Source: 630D-37 sp037478835 (GTDB taxonomy: Bacteria; Chloroflexota; Anaerolineae; Anaerolineales; Villigracilaceae). Taken from it: a stretch of DNA of 64,000 nucleotides. The notes under the pieces were generated by a model that did not search any database, was not told the origin of the DNA, and saw only the letters and a list, made by a program, of their open reading frames with translations. Position numbers and translations under genes: made by a program. Positions 34,243 through 43,785 of this stretch are shown here, piece by piece. Position 1 is the first letter of the stretch, and the number at the start of each line of letters is the position of its first letter. Where the stretch lies: contig JBBFLV010000003.1 in assembly GCA_037478835.1 (NCBI GenBank), positions 124,001 through 188,000 of the forward strand. The letters run 5' to 3'.

Positions 34243-35546
34243 CGTTGTTCGGTCCTAGAACCCATGCCCTTCAAGAACGTGCCCAAAAGGTAATCCCTCT
34301 GGGTGTGAATTCCAACTTCCGTTACTGGGGGCAGAAGAAAACCCCCTATGTCTCCCATGCCAAAGGTGCTTATCTCTGGGATGTGGAAGGCAAGCGTTAT
34401 ATTGACTACCGCCTGGCCTTCGGCCCGATCATCTTGGGGCATGCCTATGATGAAGTGGACGAAAAGGTAGCCGAAGAGGTGCGCAAAGGGGCTCTTTTCG
34501 CCATGACGAGCGAGCTGGAAGTGGAAGTGGCAGAAAAGATCGTACGTATGTGTCCCGGCGTAGAAATGGTGCGCTTTGCTACGACCGGCACCGAGGCTAC
34601 CATGCACGCGTTGCGTATCGCCCGTGCCTATACCGGGCGCGATGTGATCATCAAATTCGAGGGCAACTATCACGGTTTCCAAGATTACACCCTCTGGTCC
34701 ACCTATGCCCCGGCCGATGCCTACGGCAACCCGCGCAGCCCGATCCCGATTCCGGCTTCTTCCGGCATCCCGCGCCCGTTGCGTGACCTGATCATCACCC
34801 TGCCTTTCAACGATTTCGAGGGGCTGGATCGAGTATTACGTTCAATGGGGGAGCAGGTAGCGGCGATCATCACCGAGCCGGCGCAGGGCAATTGCGCCAC
34901 GATCGAGCCGCAGCCGGGTTTCTTGGAATTCATCCGCAAGAAGTGCGATGAATACGGCATCGTCTTCATCCTGGATGAGGTCAAGACCGGCTTCCGCATT
35001 GCCAATGGCGGCGCTCAGGAATACTATAACATTCGCCCCGATCTGGCCACCTATGCCAAAGCTTTAGGGAACGGTTATCCGATCGCCGCGGTGGGCGGTA
35101 AACGCGAGATTATGAGCATCATCGGTCATGGCGTTGCCCAGGGTGGCACGTTCAATAACAACAAACCTGGGGTTGCCGGCGCTTGGGCCACCCTGACCAT
35201 CCTGGAACGCGAGCCGGTGATCCAGACGATCTGGAAACGTGGTGAGCGGCTGATGAAGGGGTTGAAGGAGATCTTCGAGGATAACGGCATACCGGCGGTC
35301 ATCAGCGGCTATCCCACCATGTTCTCCTTCTCTTTGGGCGTCGAGCGGGTAACTTCGCAGCGGGATTGGCATGAGAGTGATAAGGATCTCTACCTGCGCC
35401 TGCAGGAGATGGCCGTAGAACGCGGCGTAATGCCCGATCACGATCCGCGTGAGCCGTGGTTCCTGTGCTATTCTCATAGCGATGCCGATATTGACGAAAC
35501 GCTCAACGTCTATGCCGATATTGTCAAGTTAGCCAAACGCTCGTGA
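34239..35546 (+). CDS. Class-III aminotransferase, glutamate-1-semialdehyde-aminomutase-like
   Basis: A 435-residue PLP enzyme close to HemL: the opening ALQERAQKVIPLGVNSNFR, the pocket ATTGTEATMHALRIARAYTG, the loop EGNYHGFQDY, the strand FILDEVKTGFRIA and Lys274 in TYAKALGNGYPIAA. A true GSAM acts on tetrapyrrole precursor glutamate semialdehyde, but no other haem genes are here, so a beta- or omega-amino-acid transaminase role is more likely. The ATG at 34239 overlaps the lrp stop (ATGA); the longer frame is rejected. Confidence 0.87.
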   Translation: MTLFGPRTHALQERAQKVIPLGVNSNFRYWGQKKTPYVSHAKGAYLWDVEGKRYIDYRLAFGPIILGHAYDEVDEKVAEEVRKGALFAMTSELEVEVAEKIVRMCPGVEMVRFATTGTEATMHALRIARAYTGRDVIIKFEGNYHGFQDYTLWSTYAPADAYGNPRSPIPIPASSGIPRPLRDLIITLPFNDFEGLDRVLRSMGEQVAAIITEPAQGNCATIEPQPGFLEFIRKKCDEYGIVFILDEVKTGFRIANGGAQEYYNIRPDLATYAKALGNGYPIAAVGGKREIMSIIGHGVAQGGTFNNNKPGVAGAWATLTILEREPVIQTIWKRGERLMKGLKEIFEDNGIPAVISGYPTMFSFSLGVERVTSQRDWHESDKDLYLRLQEMAVERGVMPDHDPREPWFLCYSHSDADIDETLNVYADIVKLAKRS

Positions 35547-35564
35547 GCGAGATTAGGAGGCGAT

Positions 35565-36860
35565 ATGTCCCGTCTCTCCTCTCAGGAGATTGTGGATTGG
35601 AGCCGCGAGTACACCTTCTTTTCCTGGTCGGTGCAGTCGCAGGTCGATCCAATCCCGGTGGTGCGCGCCGAGGGCGTCTATTTTTGGGATGCGGATGGCA
35701 ACCGCTACCTGGATTTTGCTTCCCAGCTGGTCAATATGAACATCGGCCACACCCATCCGAAGGTGGTCAAGGCCATCCAGGATCAAGCGGCGACCTTGCC
35801 GATGGCGCATCCGGGGCTGGCAACCGAGCCGCGCGCTCGCTTGGGCAAGAAGCTGGCCGAGATCACCCCCGGCGATCTCAAGAAAACCTTCTTCACGCTG
35901 GGCGGGGCCGAAGCGAACGAAAATGCCATCAAGATCGCCCGGCTCTATACCGGGCGCTTCAAGATTCTGGCACGTTATCGTTCCTATCACGGTGCTACCC
36001 ATGGTGCGATCGCGCTGACGGGCGATTACCGTCGCTGGCCGGCCGAGCCGGCCATGCCCGGCGTGGTGCATTTCCTTGACCCCTACTGTTACCGCTGTCC
36101 CTTTGGCTGGACGCCACAGACCTGCCATCGCGAATGCATTCGCCACGTGGAAGAGGTGATCCAGCACGAAGGGCCGGATCAGATCGCGGCCATCATCCTC
36201 GAAGGGGTGACCGGCACGAATGGCCTGATCATCCCGCCAGATGATTATTGGCCGCGCATTCGGGAGATCTGCGATCGCTATGGCATTTTGCTCATCTCCG
36301 ATGAGGTCATGTCCGGCTGGGGGCGCACCGGAGAATGGTTCGCCGTGGATCACTGGAAGGTCGTGCCGGATATCATCACCACGGCGAAAGGCATCACGTC
36401 CGGCTATGTGCCGCTGGGCGCGGTGATCGTCCGCGAGAAGATCGCCCGCTTCTTTGAGGATAAATACCTGCCGGCCGGCCTGACCTATTCTGCCCATACG
36501 CTGGCCTGTGCCGCGGCATTGGCGACGATCGAGGTCTACGAAGAGGACGGATTGATCGAAAACGCAAAACGGGTCGGGCAATATTTGGGGCGGCGGCTGG
36601 AGGAGATCAAGGCGCGCTACCCGATCGTCGGGGATGTGCGCTATATCGGCCTGTTCTCGGCGCTGGAGCTGGTCAAAGATCGCACCACCAAAGAGCCGTT
36701 CGATCTAGGCCCGATCATGAAGTTCCTGCGGCAGCATTTCCTCTTTGCTTTCAACTTCAAGAACATCCTCTTCGTGGTACCGCCTCTGTGTATCACCGAG
36801 GCCCAACTGGAAGAAGGTCTAGAGATCATCGAAGAGGCGCTGGCAACAGTGACCGCCTGA
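35565..36860 (+). CDS. Class-III aminotransferase, taurine/putrescine:pyruvate-like
   Basis: A 431-residue PLP enzyme. The motif DPYCYRCPFGWTPQTCHREC with clustered cysteines is characteristic of the taurine:pyruvate / omega-amino-acid:pyruvate group. The pocket is LGGAEANENAIKIAR, followed by LISDEVMSGWGRTG, and the Schiff-base lysine is Lys275 in TTAKGITSGYVPLG. A GGAGG site precedes the ATG. A strong terminator follows, ending the lrp-aminotransferase-aminotransferase transcript. Confidence 0.9.
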   Translation: MSRLSSQEIVDWSREYTFFSWSVQSQVDPIPVVRAEGVYFWDADGNRYLDFASQLVNMNIGHTHPKVVKAIQDQAATLPMAHPGLATEPRARLGKKLAEITPGDLKKTFFTLGGAEANENAIKIARLYTGRFKILARYRSYHGATHGAIALTGDYRRWPAEPAMPGVVHFLDPYCYRCPFGWTPQTCHRECIRHVEEVIQHEGPDQIAAIILEGVTGTNGLIIPPDDYWPRIREICDRYGILLISDEVMSGWGRTGEWFAVDHWKVVPDIITTAKGITSGYVPLGAVIVREKIARFFEDKYLPAGLTYSAHTLACAAALATIEVYEEDGLIENAKRVGQYLGRRLEEIKARYPIVGDVRYIGLFSALELVKDRTTKEPFDLGPIMKFLRQHFLFAFNFKNILFVVPPLCITEAQLEEGLEIIEEALATVTA

Positions 36861-36870
36861 AAGCAAGCAG

Positions 36871-36909
36871 AGGCCTTCCCGGCTTTTCACGGGTTGGGAA
36901 GGCCTTTTC
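36871..36909 (+). terminator. Rho-independent terminator after the fourth aminotransferase
   Basis: A 10-bp perfect stem (AGGCCTTCCC pairing with GGGAAGGCCT) with a 15-nt loop and a short TTTTCT tail, 10 bp after the stop codon. Confidence 0.88.
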
Positions 36910-37012
36910 TCTTCCGTTTTGGAGGCCGGCTCGGCTTTTACGTTGATTGGCTAAACCTGTATTCCGTGAGCGAATTCCAGATCGGCCTTGCCGATTGGAG
37001 AGGAGAAGTGCT

Positions 37013-38482
37013 ATGGAAGAAATCCTGAACTACATCGGCGGAGAATGGCAACGTCCGCATGTGAACGAATATCTGGAGGTGCACAACCCGGCCACAGCGG
37101 AGCTGCTGGCGCGCACGCCACTTTGCGGCCCCACCGAGGTGGATGCGGCGGCGCGGGCCGCCCAGGCGGCCTTTGCCGAATGGCGCCGTACACCGGTGAC
37201 CGAGCGCGTGCAATATCTCTTCCGCCTCAAGCAATTGCTGGAAGAAAATTTTGAGGACCTGGCGCGCACGATCACGATCGAAAACGGCAAGACCCTGGAG
37301 GAAGCGCGAGGTGAAATGCGCCGCGCGATTGAAAATGTGGAGGTGGCTTGTGGGATGCCCAGCCTCATCCAGGGGTATAATAACGAGGATATCGCCCGTG
37401 GGATTGACGAGCACATGATCCGTCAGCCCGTGGGTGTTTGTATTACCATCGCACCTTTCAATTTTCCGGCGATGATCCCGTTCTGGTTCATGCCCTATGC
37501 GATCGCGGCCGGGAACACGTATATCATCAAGCCCTCGGAGCGCGTGCCGTTGACCATGCAGAAGGTTTTTCGCTTGCTCGAAGAAAGCGGGTTGCCGAAG
37601 GGCGTGGTCAATATGGTGAACGGCTCGAAAGAGGCGGTGAATGCGCTCCTCGATCATCCGCTGGTGCGCGCGGTGACCTTTGTCGGCTCCACGCCGACGG
37701 CGCGCCATGTCTATGCCCGAGCGGCGGCGAACGGGAAGCGCGTTCAGGCGCAGGGCGGGGCGAAGAACCCGGTGGTGATCATGCCGGATGCCGATGTGGA
37801 GCGCACGATCCAGATCGTTGCCGATAGTGCTTTCGGCTCGGCCGGTCAACGTTGCCTGGCGGCCTCCATTGCCATCACCGTGGGCGCAGCGCGCGGTTGG
37901 TTCAACGAGTTGATCTGCGATGCGGCGACCTCGCGGGTGGTGGGCTACGGCCTGGAAGAAGGAGTGCAAATGGGCCCCGTGATCACGCCACAGGCCAAAG
38001 CGCGCATCGAATCCCTGATCGGCAAGGGCGCGGCGGAGGGCGGTTCTCTCTTGGTGGACGGACGAGGTACGGTGATCCCGCGCTACGAGCGGGGCAATTT
38101 TGTCCGTCCGACCGTGATCGCCGATCTCCCGCCTCACAGCGAGGTGGCGCGCACGGAGATCTTCGGCCCGGTGCTGGGACTGATGCACGTGAATTCGCTG
38201 GAGGAGGCCATTACGCTGGTCAACGACCGTGCCTACGGCAACATGGCTTCGATTTTTACGCGAGACGGGGCGGCGGCGCGGCAGTTCCGCTACGAGGTGG
38301 AGGCCGGCAATATCGGCATCAACATCGGCGTGGCCGCACCGATGGCCTTTTTCCCGTTTAGCGGCTGGAAGGAGAGCTTTTTCGGCGATATGCACGGCCA
38401 GGGCTGGGATGCCGTGGAATTCTTCACCCAGAAGAAAGTGATCGTCGAGCGCTGGCCGGCGGAATGGAGCCGTAAATTCTAA
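37013..38482 (+). CDS. mmsA: CoA-acylating (methyl)malonate-semialdehyde dehydrogenase
   Basis: A 489-residue aldehyde dehydrogenase of the MmsA group, which turns malonate or methylmalonate semialdehyde into acetyl-CoA or propionyl-CoA with NAD. The group-specific run APFNFPAMIPFWFMPYAIAA and IKPSERVP are present, as is the catalytic Cys281 in GSAGQRCLA. The frame opens at 36947, but the ATG at 37013 has a GGAGAGGAG site. In context it would take malonate semialdehyde made by a beta-alanine aminotransferase, one of the four upstream enzymes. The Pot transporter follows 20 bp later. Confidence 0.9.
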   Translation: MEEILNYIGGEWQRPHVNEYLEVHNPATAELLARTPLCGPTEVDAAARAAQAAFAEWRRTPVTERVQYLFRLKQLLEENFEDLARTITIENGKTLEEARGEMRRAIENVEVACGMPSLIQGYNNEDIARGIDEHMIRQPVGVCITIAPFNFPAMIPFWFMPYAIAAGNTYIIKPSERVPLTMQKVFRLLEESGLPKGVVNMVNGSKEAVNALLDHPLVRAVTFVGSTPTARHVYARAAANGKRVQAQGGAKNPVVIMPDADVERTIQIVADSAFGSAGQRCLAASIAITVGAARGWFNELICDAATSRVVGYGLEEGVQMGPVITPQAKARIESLIGKGAAEGGSLLVDGRGTVIPRYERGNFVRPTVIADLPPHSEVARTEIFGPVLGLMHVNSLEEAITLVNDRAYGNMASIFTRDGAAARQFRYEVEAGNIGINIGVAAPMAFFPFSGWKESFFGDMHGQGWDAVEFFTQKKVIVERWPAEWSRKF

Positions 38483-38501
38483 CCAGGAGTGAGAATGCTA
38501 C

Positions 38502-39608
38502 ATGAGCGAATTTGCCGTTGAACTACGGGATGTGGTCAAACGTTTTATCACGCCCGAAGGACAGGAGCTGACGGCGGTCGATCACGTGAATTTGCAAATC
38601 CGCCATGGCGAGTTCTTCTCGCTGCTCGGTCCCTCCGGTTGTGGCAAAACGACCTCCCTGCGCATGATCGCCGGTTTCGAGCTGCCGACGGCCGGGGAAG
38701 TTTTCATTGACGGTCAGCCCCAGGGGAAAAAGCCGCCTTACCTGCGGCCGGTGAATACGGTTTTCCAGAACTACGCGCTTTTCCAGCACATGACCGTTTT
38801 TGAAAACGTCGCCTTTGGGCTGGAAATGGAGAAGGTGCCCAAGGATGAAATTCGTCGGCGCGTGGGGGAGGCGCTGGAGATGGTGAAACTGAGCGGCATG
38901 GAGCGCCGCCGGCCACGTCAGCTCTCAGGAGGCCAGCAGCAACGGGTGGCATTGGCACGGGCACTGGTCAAACGGCCGAAGGTATTGCTTCTGGACGAGC
39001 CGCTAGGGGCGCTGGACCTGAAACTGCGCAAGGAAATGCAATTGGAATTGAAAGCGTTGCAGAAGGAAGTGGGGATCACCTTCATCTACGTGACCCACGA
39101 TCAGGAAGAGGCGCTCACGATGTCGGATCGCATTGCGGTGATGAATCATGGGAAGGTGCTCCAGATCGGCTCGCCGGTGGAGATTTATGAGCGTCCGGCC
39201 AACCGCTTTGTGGCCGATTTCATCGGCGAATCGAACTTCGTGGAAGGCCAGGTGCGCGCGCTGGATGGGGAATGGGCGCGCATTTATATCCCAGCCTGGG
39301 GACGCGAACTTGTCGGTTTGGCGGGACCGGGGCTCGGGGTCGGCCAGGAGGCGCTCCTGTGCATTCGGCCGGAAAAGGTTCGGTTGCTGGACGAGCCAAA
39401 GGTCAATGAGACGCTCACGGGGCGCGTCGTCACCGCTACCTACGTCGGAGCCGATACGCGCGTCTTTGTGGATGTGAACGGGGTAATGATCAAGGTGTGG
39501 GAACAGAATCGCCTTTCACGCCTGGACCCTTCGCATTTTTACCGTAACGGTGAGCAGGTTCACCTGGTGCTCTTCCACGAGAACGTGCTGGTGTTACGGA
39601 GGGAGTGA
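38502..39608 (+). CDS. potA: Spermidine/putrescine-type ABC transporter ATP-binding protein
   Basis: A 368-residue ATPase of the PotA type. Walker A is GPSGCGKTT, the Q-loop is NTVFQNYALFQH, the signature LSGGQQQRVALARAL and Walker B LLLDEPLGALD. Residues about 240-368 form the TOBE regulatory domain. It energises uptake of polyamines or related amines. The stop overlaps the next gene's start. The operon order potA-potB-potC-potD matches E. coli. Confidence 0.92.
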   Translation: MSEFAVELRDVVKRFITPEGQELTAVDHVNLQIRHGEFFSLLGPSGCGKTTSLRMIAGFELPTAGEVFIDGQPQGKKPPYLRPVNTVFQNYALFQHMTVFENVAFGLEMEKVPKDEIRRRVGEALEMVKLSGMERRRPRQLSGGQQQRVALARALVKRPKVLLLDEPLGALDLKLRKEMQLELKALQKEVGITFIYVTHDQEEALTMSDRIAVMNHGKVLQIGSPVEIYERPANRFVADFIGESNFVEGQVRALDGEWARIYIPAWGRELVGLAGPGLGVGQEALLCIRPEKVRLLDEPKVNETLTGRVVTATYVGADTRVFVDVNGVMIKVWEQNRLSRLDPSHFYRNGEQVHLVLFHENVLVLRRE

Positions 39609-40531
39609 TGCTCAGGCGCTTGAGGGAAGATCGTTCCTTGCAGGGGTTGGTCCTGATCCTACCGACGCTGGTGTTCATGGTGGGGTTGCTGATCATCCCG
39701 CTGATGCTCACGTTGGTGGTGAGCTTTGGGCGCCGGGCGCCGGATGGGAGCGTGATCTACACGTTCACGCTGGATAACTACCTGCGCCTATTGGGCTATG
39801 AGCGGAATTGCCCCTCCGGTGCCGAGGTGTGTTTCAACCCACTGTACTTGCAGATCCTTTGGCGCTCGATCTCGCTGGCGTTCAATACGACGGTGTTGGT
39901 GATCCTGCTGGCCTATCCGCTGGCCTATTACGTTGCCCGTGCACCGGCGCGCTGGCGCACGTCCTTGCTCTTCCTAGTGCTGGTGCCGATGTGGACGAAT
40001 TTCGTCATCCGCGTTTATGCTTGGATGATGCTCTTGCGCAAGGAGGGGGTGATCAATCTGGTGTTGGGTTGGCTGGCGAATCTGTTGGGTATCTCTTTCC
40101 AGCCGCTGGAGATGCTCTATACGCCCGGCGCGGTGCTGGTGGGGATGGTCTATGAGTTCCTGCCGTTCATGATCCTGCCGATCTATACCTCGCTGGAGAA
40201 GATCGATCTCTCGATGTACGAGGCGGCGGCGGATCTGGGCGCCAATCCATGGCGCACGTTCCTGCGCGTGACGTTGCCGCTTTCCCTCCCCGGCATGGTG
40301 GCCGGGACGATCCTGGTCTTTGTGCCGGTAATGGGCACGTTCGTGGTTTCGGATCTGCTCGGCGGTCGGCAGGTGGTGCTGGTGGGTAACCTGATCCAGC
40401 GTCAATTCCTAGATGCGCGCGATGCCGCTTTCGGATCGGCGGCTTCGCTGGTGCTGATGGTGTTGACGCTGATCGTGACCTACTTCTACACGCGCAAATT
40501 CGGCTTCGGTGAGGAGATTGTGGCGGCATGA
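39608..40531 (+). CDS. potB: Spermidine/putrescine-type ABC transporter permease
   Basis: A 307-residue membrane permease with six predicted segments and the EAA motif YEAAADLGANPWRTFLRVTLP that docks on the ATPase. A GTG at 39605 is also in frame, but the ATG at 39608 (overlapping the potA stop by one base) is preferred. It overlaps potC by 4 bases. PotB-type by position and size. Confidence 0.9.
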   Translation: MLRRLREDRSLQGLVLILPTLVFMVGLLIIPLMLTLVVSFGRRAPDGSVIYTFTLDNYLRLLGYERNCPSGAEVCFNPLYLQILWRSISLAFNTTVLVILLAYPLAYYVARAPARWRTSLLFLVLVPMWTNFVIRVYAWMMLLRKEGVINLVLGWLANLLGISFQPLEMLYTPGAVLVGMVYEFLPFMILPIYTSLEKIDLSMYEAAADLGANPWRTFLRVTLPLSLPGMVAGTILVFVPVMGTFVVSDLLGGRQVVLVGNLIQRQFLDARDAAFGSAASLVLMVLTLIVTYFYTRKFGFGEEIVAA

Positions 40532-41409
40532 ATCCCTATCAACGGTCCTGGGTGGTGCGCGTTGCGACGGCGCTGGTCTACTTTTTCCTGTATGCGCCGA
40601 TTGTGGTGCTTATCTTGTTCGCCTTTAACGCCTCGCGCACGAACATTACCTTCCAAGGGTTTATCCCTTATGGGGAACAGGTGGTGATGGAGGGTAGCTT
40701 GGTGCGTGCCAGCCCCTGTGGTCCTTTCCATTGGTTCTGTGAGCTGGTGCGCAATCGCGAGATCGTGCATGCGGCGCGTAATACGTTGACGATCGCCTTC
40801 ACTTCTACCCTGATCTCGACGATCATCGGTACGATGGCGGCGCTGGCGCTACAGCGCTACGATTTCCGTTTGAAAACGTTTTCGCAGATCTCGCTGTATA
40901 TCCCGATCGTCATCCCCGAAATTGTGATGGGCATCGGCATCCTGGTGCTGTTTACGCAGCTGTTTTCCCTGCTGAATACGGCACTAGGATTGAGCGGTGA
41001 TGCGCGTCTGAGCCTGGGCCTGGGCACGGTGACGGCTTCGCACATTGCCTTTAGCATCCCGTTTGTGACCCTGGTGGTGCAGGCACGGTTGCACGGATTT
41101 GAAAAATCCTATGAAGAAGCAGCCATGGACCTAGGGGCCAACGAATGGGTGACGTTCTGGCGGGTTACGTTTCCGATGATCCTGCCGGGGGTGCTCTCCG
41201 GCGCCATGCTGGCCTTTACGCTCTCGCTGGATGACTTCGTGATCACATTCTTTACCACCGGGCCCGGTGCGACGACATTGCCGATCTATGTCTACGGGTT
41301 GTTACGGCGCATTATCACCCCCCAGGTGAATGCGCTTTCGGCGCTGTGGGTGAGCATTGTGTTCATCCTGGTGTTCGGTATCCAGCGCCTGCAAAATCGT
41401 CAAACCTAA
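40528..41409 (+). CDS. potC: Spermidine/putrescine-type ABC transporter permease
   Basis: A 293-residue permease with six segments and the EAA motif YEEAAMDLGANEWVTFWRVTFP. Its first periplasmic loop has an insertion of about 30 residues with two cysteines (ASPCGPFHWFCELV), longer than in E. coli PotC. The ATG overlaps the potB stop. It forms the translocation pore with the preceding permease. Confidence 0.9.
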   Translation: MNPYQRSWVVRVATALVYFFLYAPIVVLILFAFNASRTNITFQGFIPYGEQVVMEGSLVRASPCGPFHWFCELVRNREIVHAARNTLTIAFTSTLISTIIGTMAALALQRYDFRLKTFSQISLYIPIVIPEIVMGIGILVLFTQLFSLLNTALGLSGDARLSLGLGTVTASHIAFSIPFVTLVVQARLHGFEKSYEEAAMDLGANEWVTFWRVTFPMILPGVLSGAMLAFTLSLDDFVITFFTTGPGATTLPIYVYGLLRRIITPQVNALSALWVSIVFILVFGIQRLQNRQT

Positions 41410-41427
41410 CTTGAAAAGGAGGCAGTG

Positions 41428-42606
41428 ATGCAAAAACGTTTCTCCCTTGTGTTCGGTTTGTTCCTGATAGCCGTTCTGGCCTTGAGCGCCTGCGGCCCCC
41501 GCCCTTCCACGCCGACTTCCGCTCCTTCAACTGCCGCGCCGGCTACCCAGGCGCCGCAAAAGTACGTGACCTCGAGCGGTTTCGAGTGTCCGGAGCCGGA
41601 ACCGCGCATGGAGGTCACCTCGAAGGAACTCAACCTCTTCGTGTGGACGGAGTACATCCCCACCGAGTGGAAAGAGTGCTTCGAGATGGTCTATGGCGTG
41701 AAGATCAATCATGACGAGTATTCCAGCAACGAGGAGATGTACGCCAAGCTGGAGAAGGGCGGCGCCAATTACGACCTGGTGCAGCCGACCGATTACATTG
41801 TCTCGCTGATGATCCAGAAGGGCATGCTGCAGAAACTGGATAAGAGCAAGCTTTACTTCCTGGATAACATGCTTCCCCAGTTTATGAATCAGCCATTTGA
41901 CCCGAACAACGAGTACACCGTTCCTTACCAGGCAGGCACGGATGCGATCGTTTACAACTCCAAGACGGTGCAGACGCCACCGACCAAATGGGCCGATCTG
42001 TGGAATCCCGAATATGCCGGACGGATGGTGTTCCTGGATGATTCGCGCGTCATTATCGGCATGACGTTGCTGACGCTCGGCTATGATGTCAACACGCGCG
42101 ATCCGAATCAGCTCAATGAGGCCAAAGAGAAGCTCAAGGAGCTGATCCCGAACGTCAAGCTCTTCGATAGCGATAGCCCAAAGACGGCGCTGATCGCCGG
42201 CGATGTGGACCTGGGCGTGACCTGGACGGGTGAGGCTTTCCTGGCGCAGCAGGAAGTGCCGGAGATCCAATATGTCTACCCCGAAGAGGGCGCCATTTTG
42301 TGGCAGGATAACTGGGCGATGCCGGTCGGAGCGCCACACCCGGATGCGGCTTATGCTTGGATGAACTACACCATGCAAGGCAATATGTTCTGGCTGATGT
42401 TGCGCGATTTTCCGTACATCAATCCGAACAAGGCAGCCCTGGAATTTGCCAAAGCCAACCATCCGGATATCTACGAGCCCTACATCAATTCCCCCATCAC
42501 CAACCCGCCGCTGGAGGTCTTCCAGAAGGGGCATCGTATCAGCGATGTGGGCGAGGCCTTGCCGCTCTACGATCAGATTTGGACCGAAGTGAAGAGCGGC
42601 CAGTAG
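41428..42606 (+). CDS. potD: Polyamine-type ABC transporter substrate-binding lipoprotein
   Basis: A 392-residue extracytoplasmic receptor. The lipoprotein signal ends in LALSAC, followed by a PTSAPSTAAPATQ linker. PotD-like features are LNLFVWTEYIPTEWKECFE at the mature start, the DLVQPTDYIVSLMIQKGML segment and GVTWTGEAFLAQQE. An AAAAGGAGG site precedes the ATG at 41428. It probably binds polyamines or a similar amine feeding the aminotransferases upstream. A strong terminator follows. Confidence 0.92.
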   Translation: MQKRFSLVFGLFLIAVLALSACGPRPSTPTSAPSTAAPATQAPQKYVTSSGFECPEPEPRMEVTSKELNLFVWTEYIPTEWKECFEMVYGVKINHDEYSSNEEMYAKLEKGGANYDLVQPTDYIVSLMIQKGMLQKLDKSKLYFLDNMLPQFMNQPFDPNNEYTVPYQAGTDAIVYNSKTVQTPPTKWADLWNPEYAGRMVFLDDSRVIIGMTLLTLGYDVNTRDPNQLNEAKEKLKELIPNVKLFDSDSPKTALIAGDVDLGVTWTGEAFLAQQEVPEIQYVYPEEGAILWQDNWAMPVGAPHPDAAYAWMNYTMQGNMFWLMLRDFPYINPNKAALEFAKANHPDIYEPYINSPITNPPLEVFQKGHRISDVGEALPLYDQIWTEVKSGQ

Positions 42607-42629
42607 TCGGTAAATGCCTTTCGCAAAAG

Positions 42630-42662
42630 AAAGAAGGGTGGCTTTTAGGCCACCCTTCTTTG
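42630..42662 (+). terminator. Terminator after the pot operon
   Basis: A 13-bp perfect stem (AAAGAAGGGTGGC pairing with GCCACCCTTCTTT) around a 6-nt loop, with the U-run being part of the stem end, 24 bp after the potD stop. Confidence 0.88.
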
Positions 42663-42819
42663 GATGCGCATGCTCTCTGACGTGCACGCCGCCTGAGAGA
42701 AAAAAGTTCTGTCTCCCTTAACAATTGGCCCCCACGATCTGCAAGGCCAGTAGAGTATACTTAACAATCACACTACCCAACCGCTCGACTATACAACTGC
42801 TTGACGATTCGACCATCAC

Positions 42820-43779
42820 ATGCTCCCGCTTGTCCTTATCACCCATCCCCTTCCCCCCGAATGGCTGAAATCGCTAGAAGGGCGCGTGCGTCTGATCGTC
42901 GGCCCAGATGCTATCGGCTTTCCCTCTGCCTTGTTGGAATACCTCCCCGAAGCAGAGGGATTGTTCACCTTGCTCACGGATCGCGTGGATGAAGCATTGC
43001 TGAGCCGCGCTCCCCGTTTACGCGTGGTCAGCAACATGGCGGTAGGCGTAGATAACATCGATCTGCGCGCTTGCCGCGCCCGCGGCATCGCTGTGGGCAA
43101 CACCCCCGGCGCCCTGACGGACGCCACCGCCGATCTGACGCTGGCCCTGATCCTCAGCGCCGCCCGTCGCTTGCCTCAAGCCGCCGCCGATGCCCGTGAT
43201 GGAAAATGGAAAACGTGGTCACCCACCGGTTGGTTGGGTATGGATTTGAAAGGCGCTACGCTCGGCATCCTCGGCATGGGGAAGATCGGGCAGGCCGTGG
43301 CGCAACGAGCTCGTGCTTTCGGGATGGAAATCATCTACACATCCCCCCACGCACATCCCGAAATCGAAAGTGCCTGCGCGGCCCGCCGTGTTCCACTCGA
43401 AACCCTGCTCGAAGCGAGCGATATTCTCAGCCTCCATTGTCCGCTCACCCCCGAAACGCGCGGCCTGATCGACGAAAGCGCATTGCGAAGGATGAAGCGT
43501 CAGGCCCTCCTGATCAACGTCGCCCGCGGCCCGGTAGTGGTCACCGAGGCGCTGGTGCGCGCCCTGCGCGAAGGCTGGATCGGCGGCGCCGCCCTGGATG
43601 TCACCGATCCGGAGCCGCTCCCGCCCGATCATCCGCTTTACCATTTGCCGAACTGCCTGATCGTGCCTCACATCGGTTCGGCCACCTGGGGCACGCGTCG
43701 GCGCATGGCCGAAATGGCCTGCGAAAATCTACTCGCCGGTTTGGAAGGGCGGCCACTACCTTATGCTGTGCAACTCTGA
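42820..43779 (+). CDS. D-isomer-specific 2-hydroxyacid dehydrogenase (glyoxylate/hydroxypyruvate reductase-like)
   Basis: A 319-residue NAD(P)-dependent dehydrogenase. The nucleotide fold has GILGMGKIGQAVA (GxGxxG), and the catalytic triad is seen as Arg in INVARGPVV, Glu/Asp in DVTDPEPLP and His in PHIGSATWG. Most like D-glycerate dehydrogenase / glyoxylate reductase. No ribosome binding site is evident before the ATG; a TATACT -10-like hexamer is at 42756-42761. It converges with the URO-D-like gene, with only 6 bases between the stops. Confidence 0.9.
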   Translation: MLPLVLITHPLPPEWLKSLEGRVRLIVGPDAIGFPSALLEYLPEAEGLFTLLTDRVDEALLSRAPRLRVVSNMAVGVDNIDLRACRARGIAVGNTPGALTDATADLTLALILSAARRLPQAAADARDGKWKTWSPTGWLGMDLKGATLGILGMGKIGQAVAQRARAFGMEIIYTSPHAHPEIESACAARRVPLETLLEASDILSLHCPLTPETRGLIDESALRRMKRQALLINVARGPVVVTEALVRALREGWIGGAALDVTDPEPLPPDHPLYHLPNCLIVPHIGSATWGTRRRMAEMACENLLAGLEGRPLPYAVQL

Positions 43780-43785
43780 ACGCGC

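Noticed and set aside
34239..35546. Call as hemL of tetrapyrrole synthesis
   Set aside because: HemL-like by sequence, but it sits between an Lrp regulator and another class-III aminotransferase with no other haem genes, so the catabolic reading is preferred.
36938..38395. A 485-codon minus-strand frame
   Set aside because: It mirrors the mmsA gene, which has an intact catalytic motif; the mirror is His/Arg-rich without features.
41527..42687. A 386-codon minus-strand frame
   Set aside because: It is antisense to potD and crosses its terminator; no start signals.
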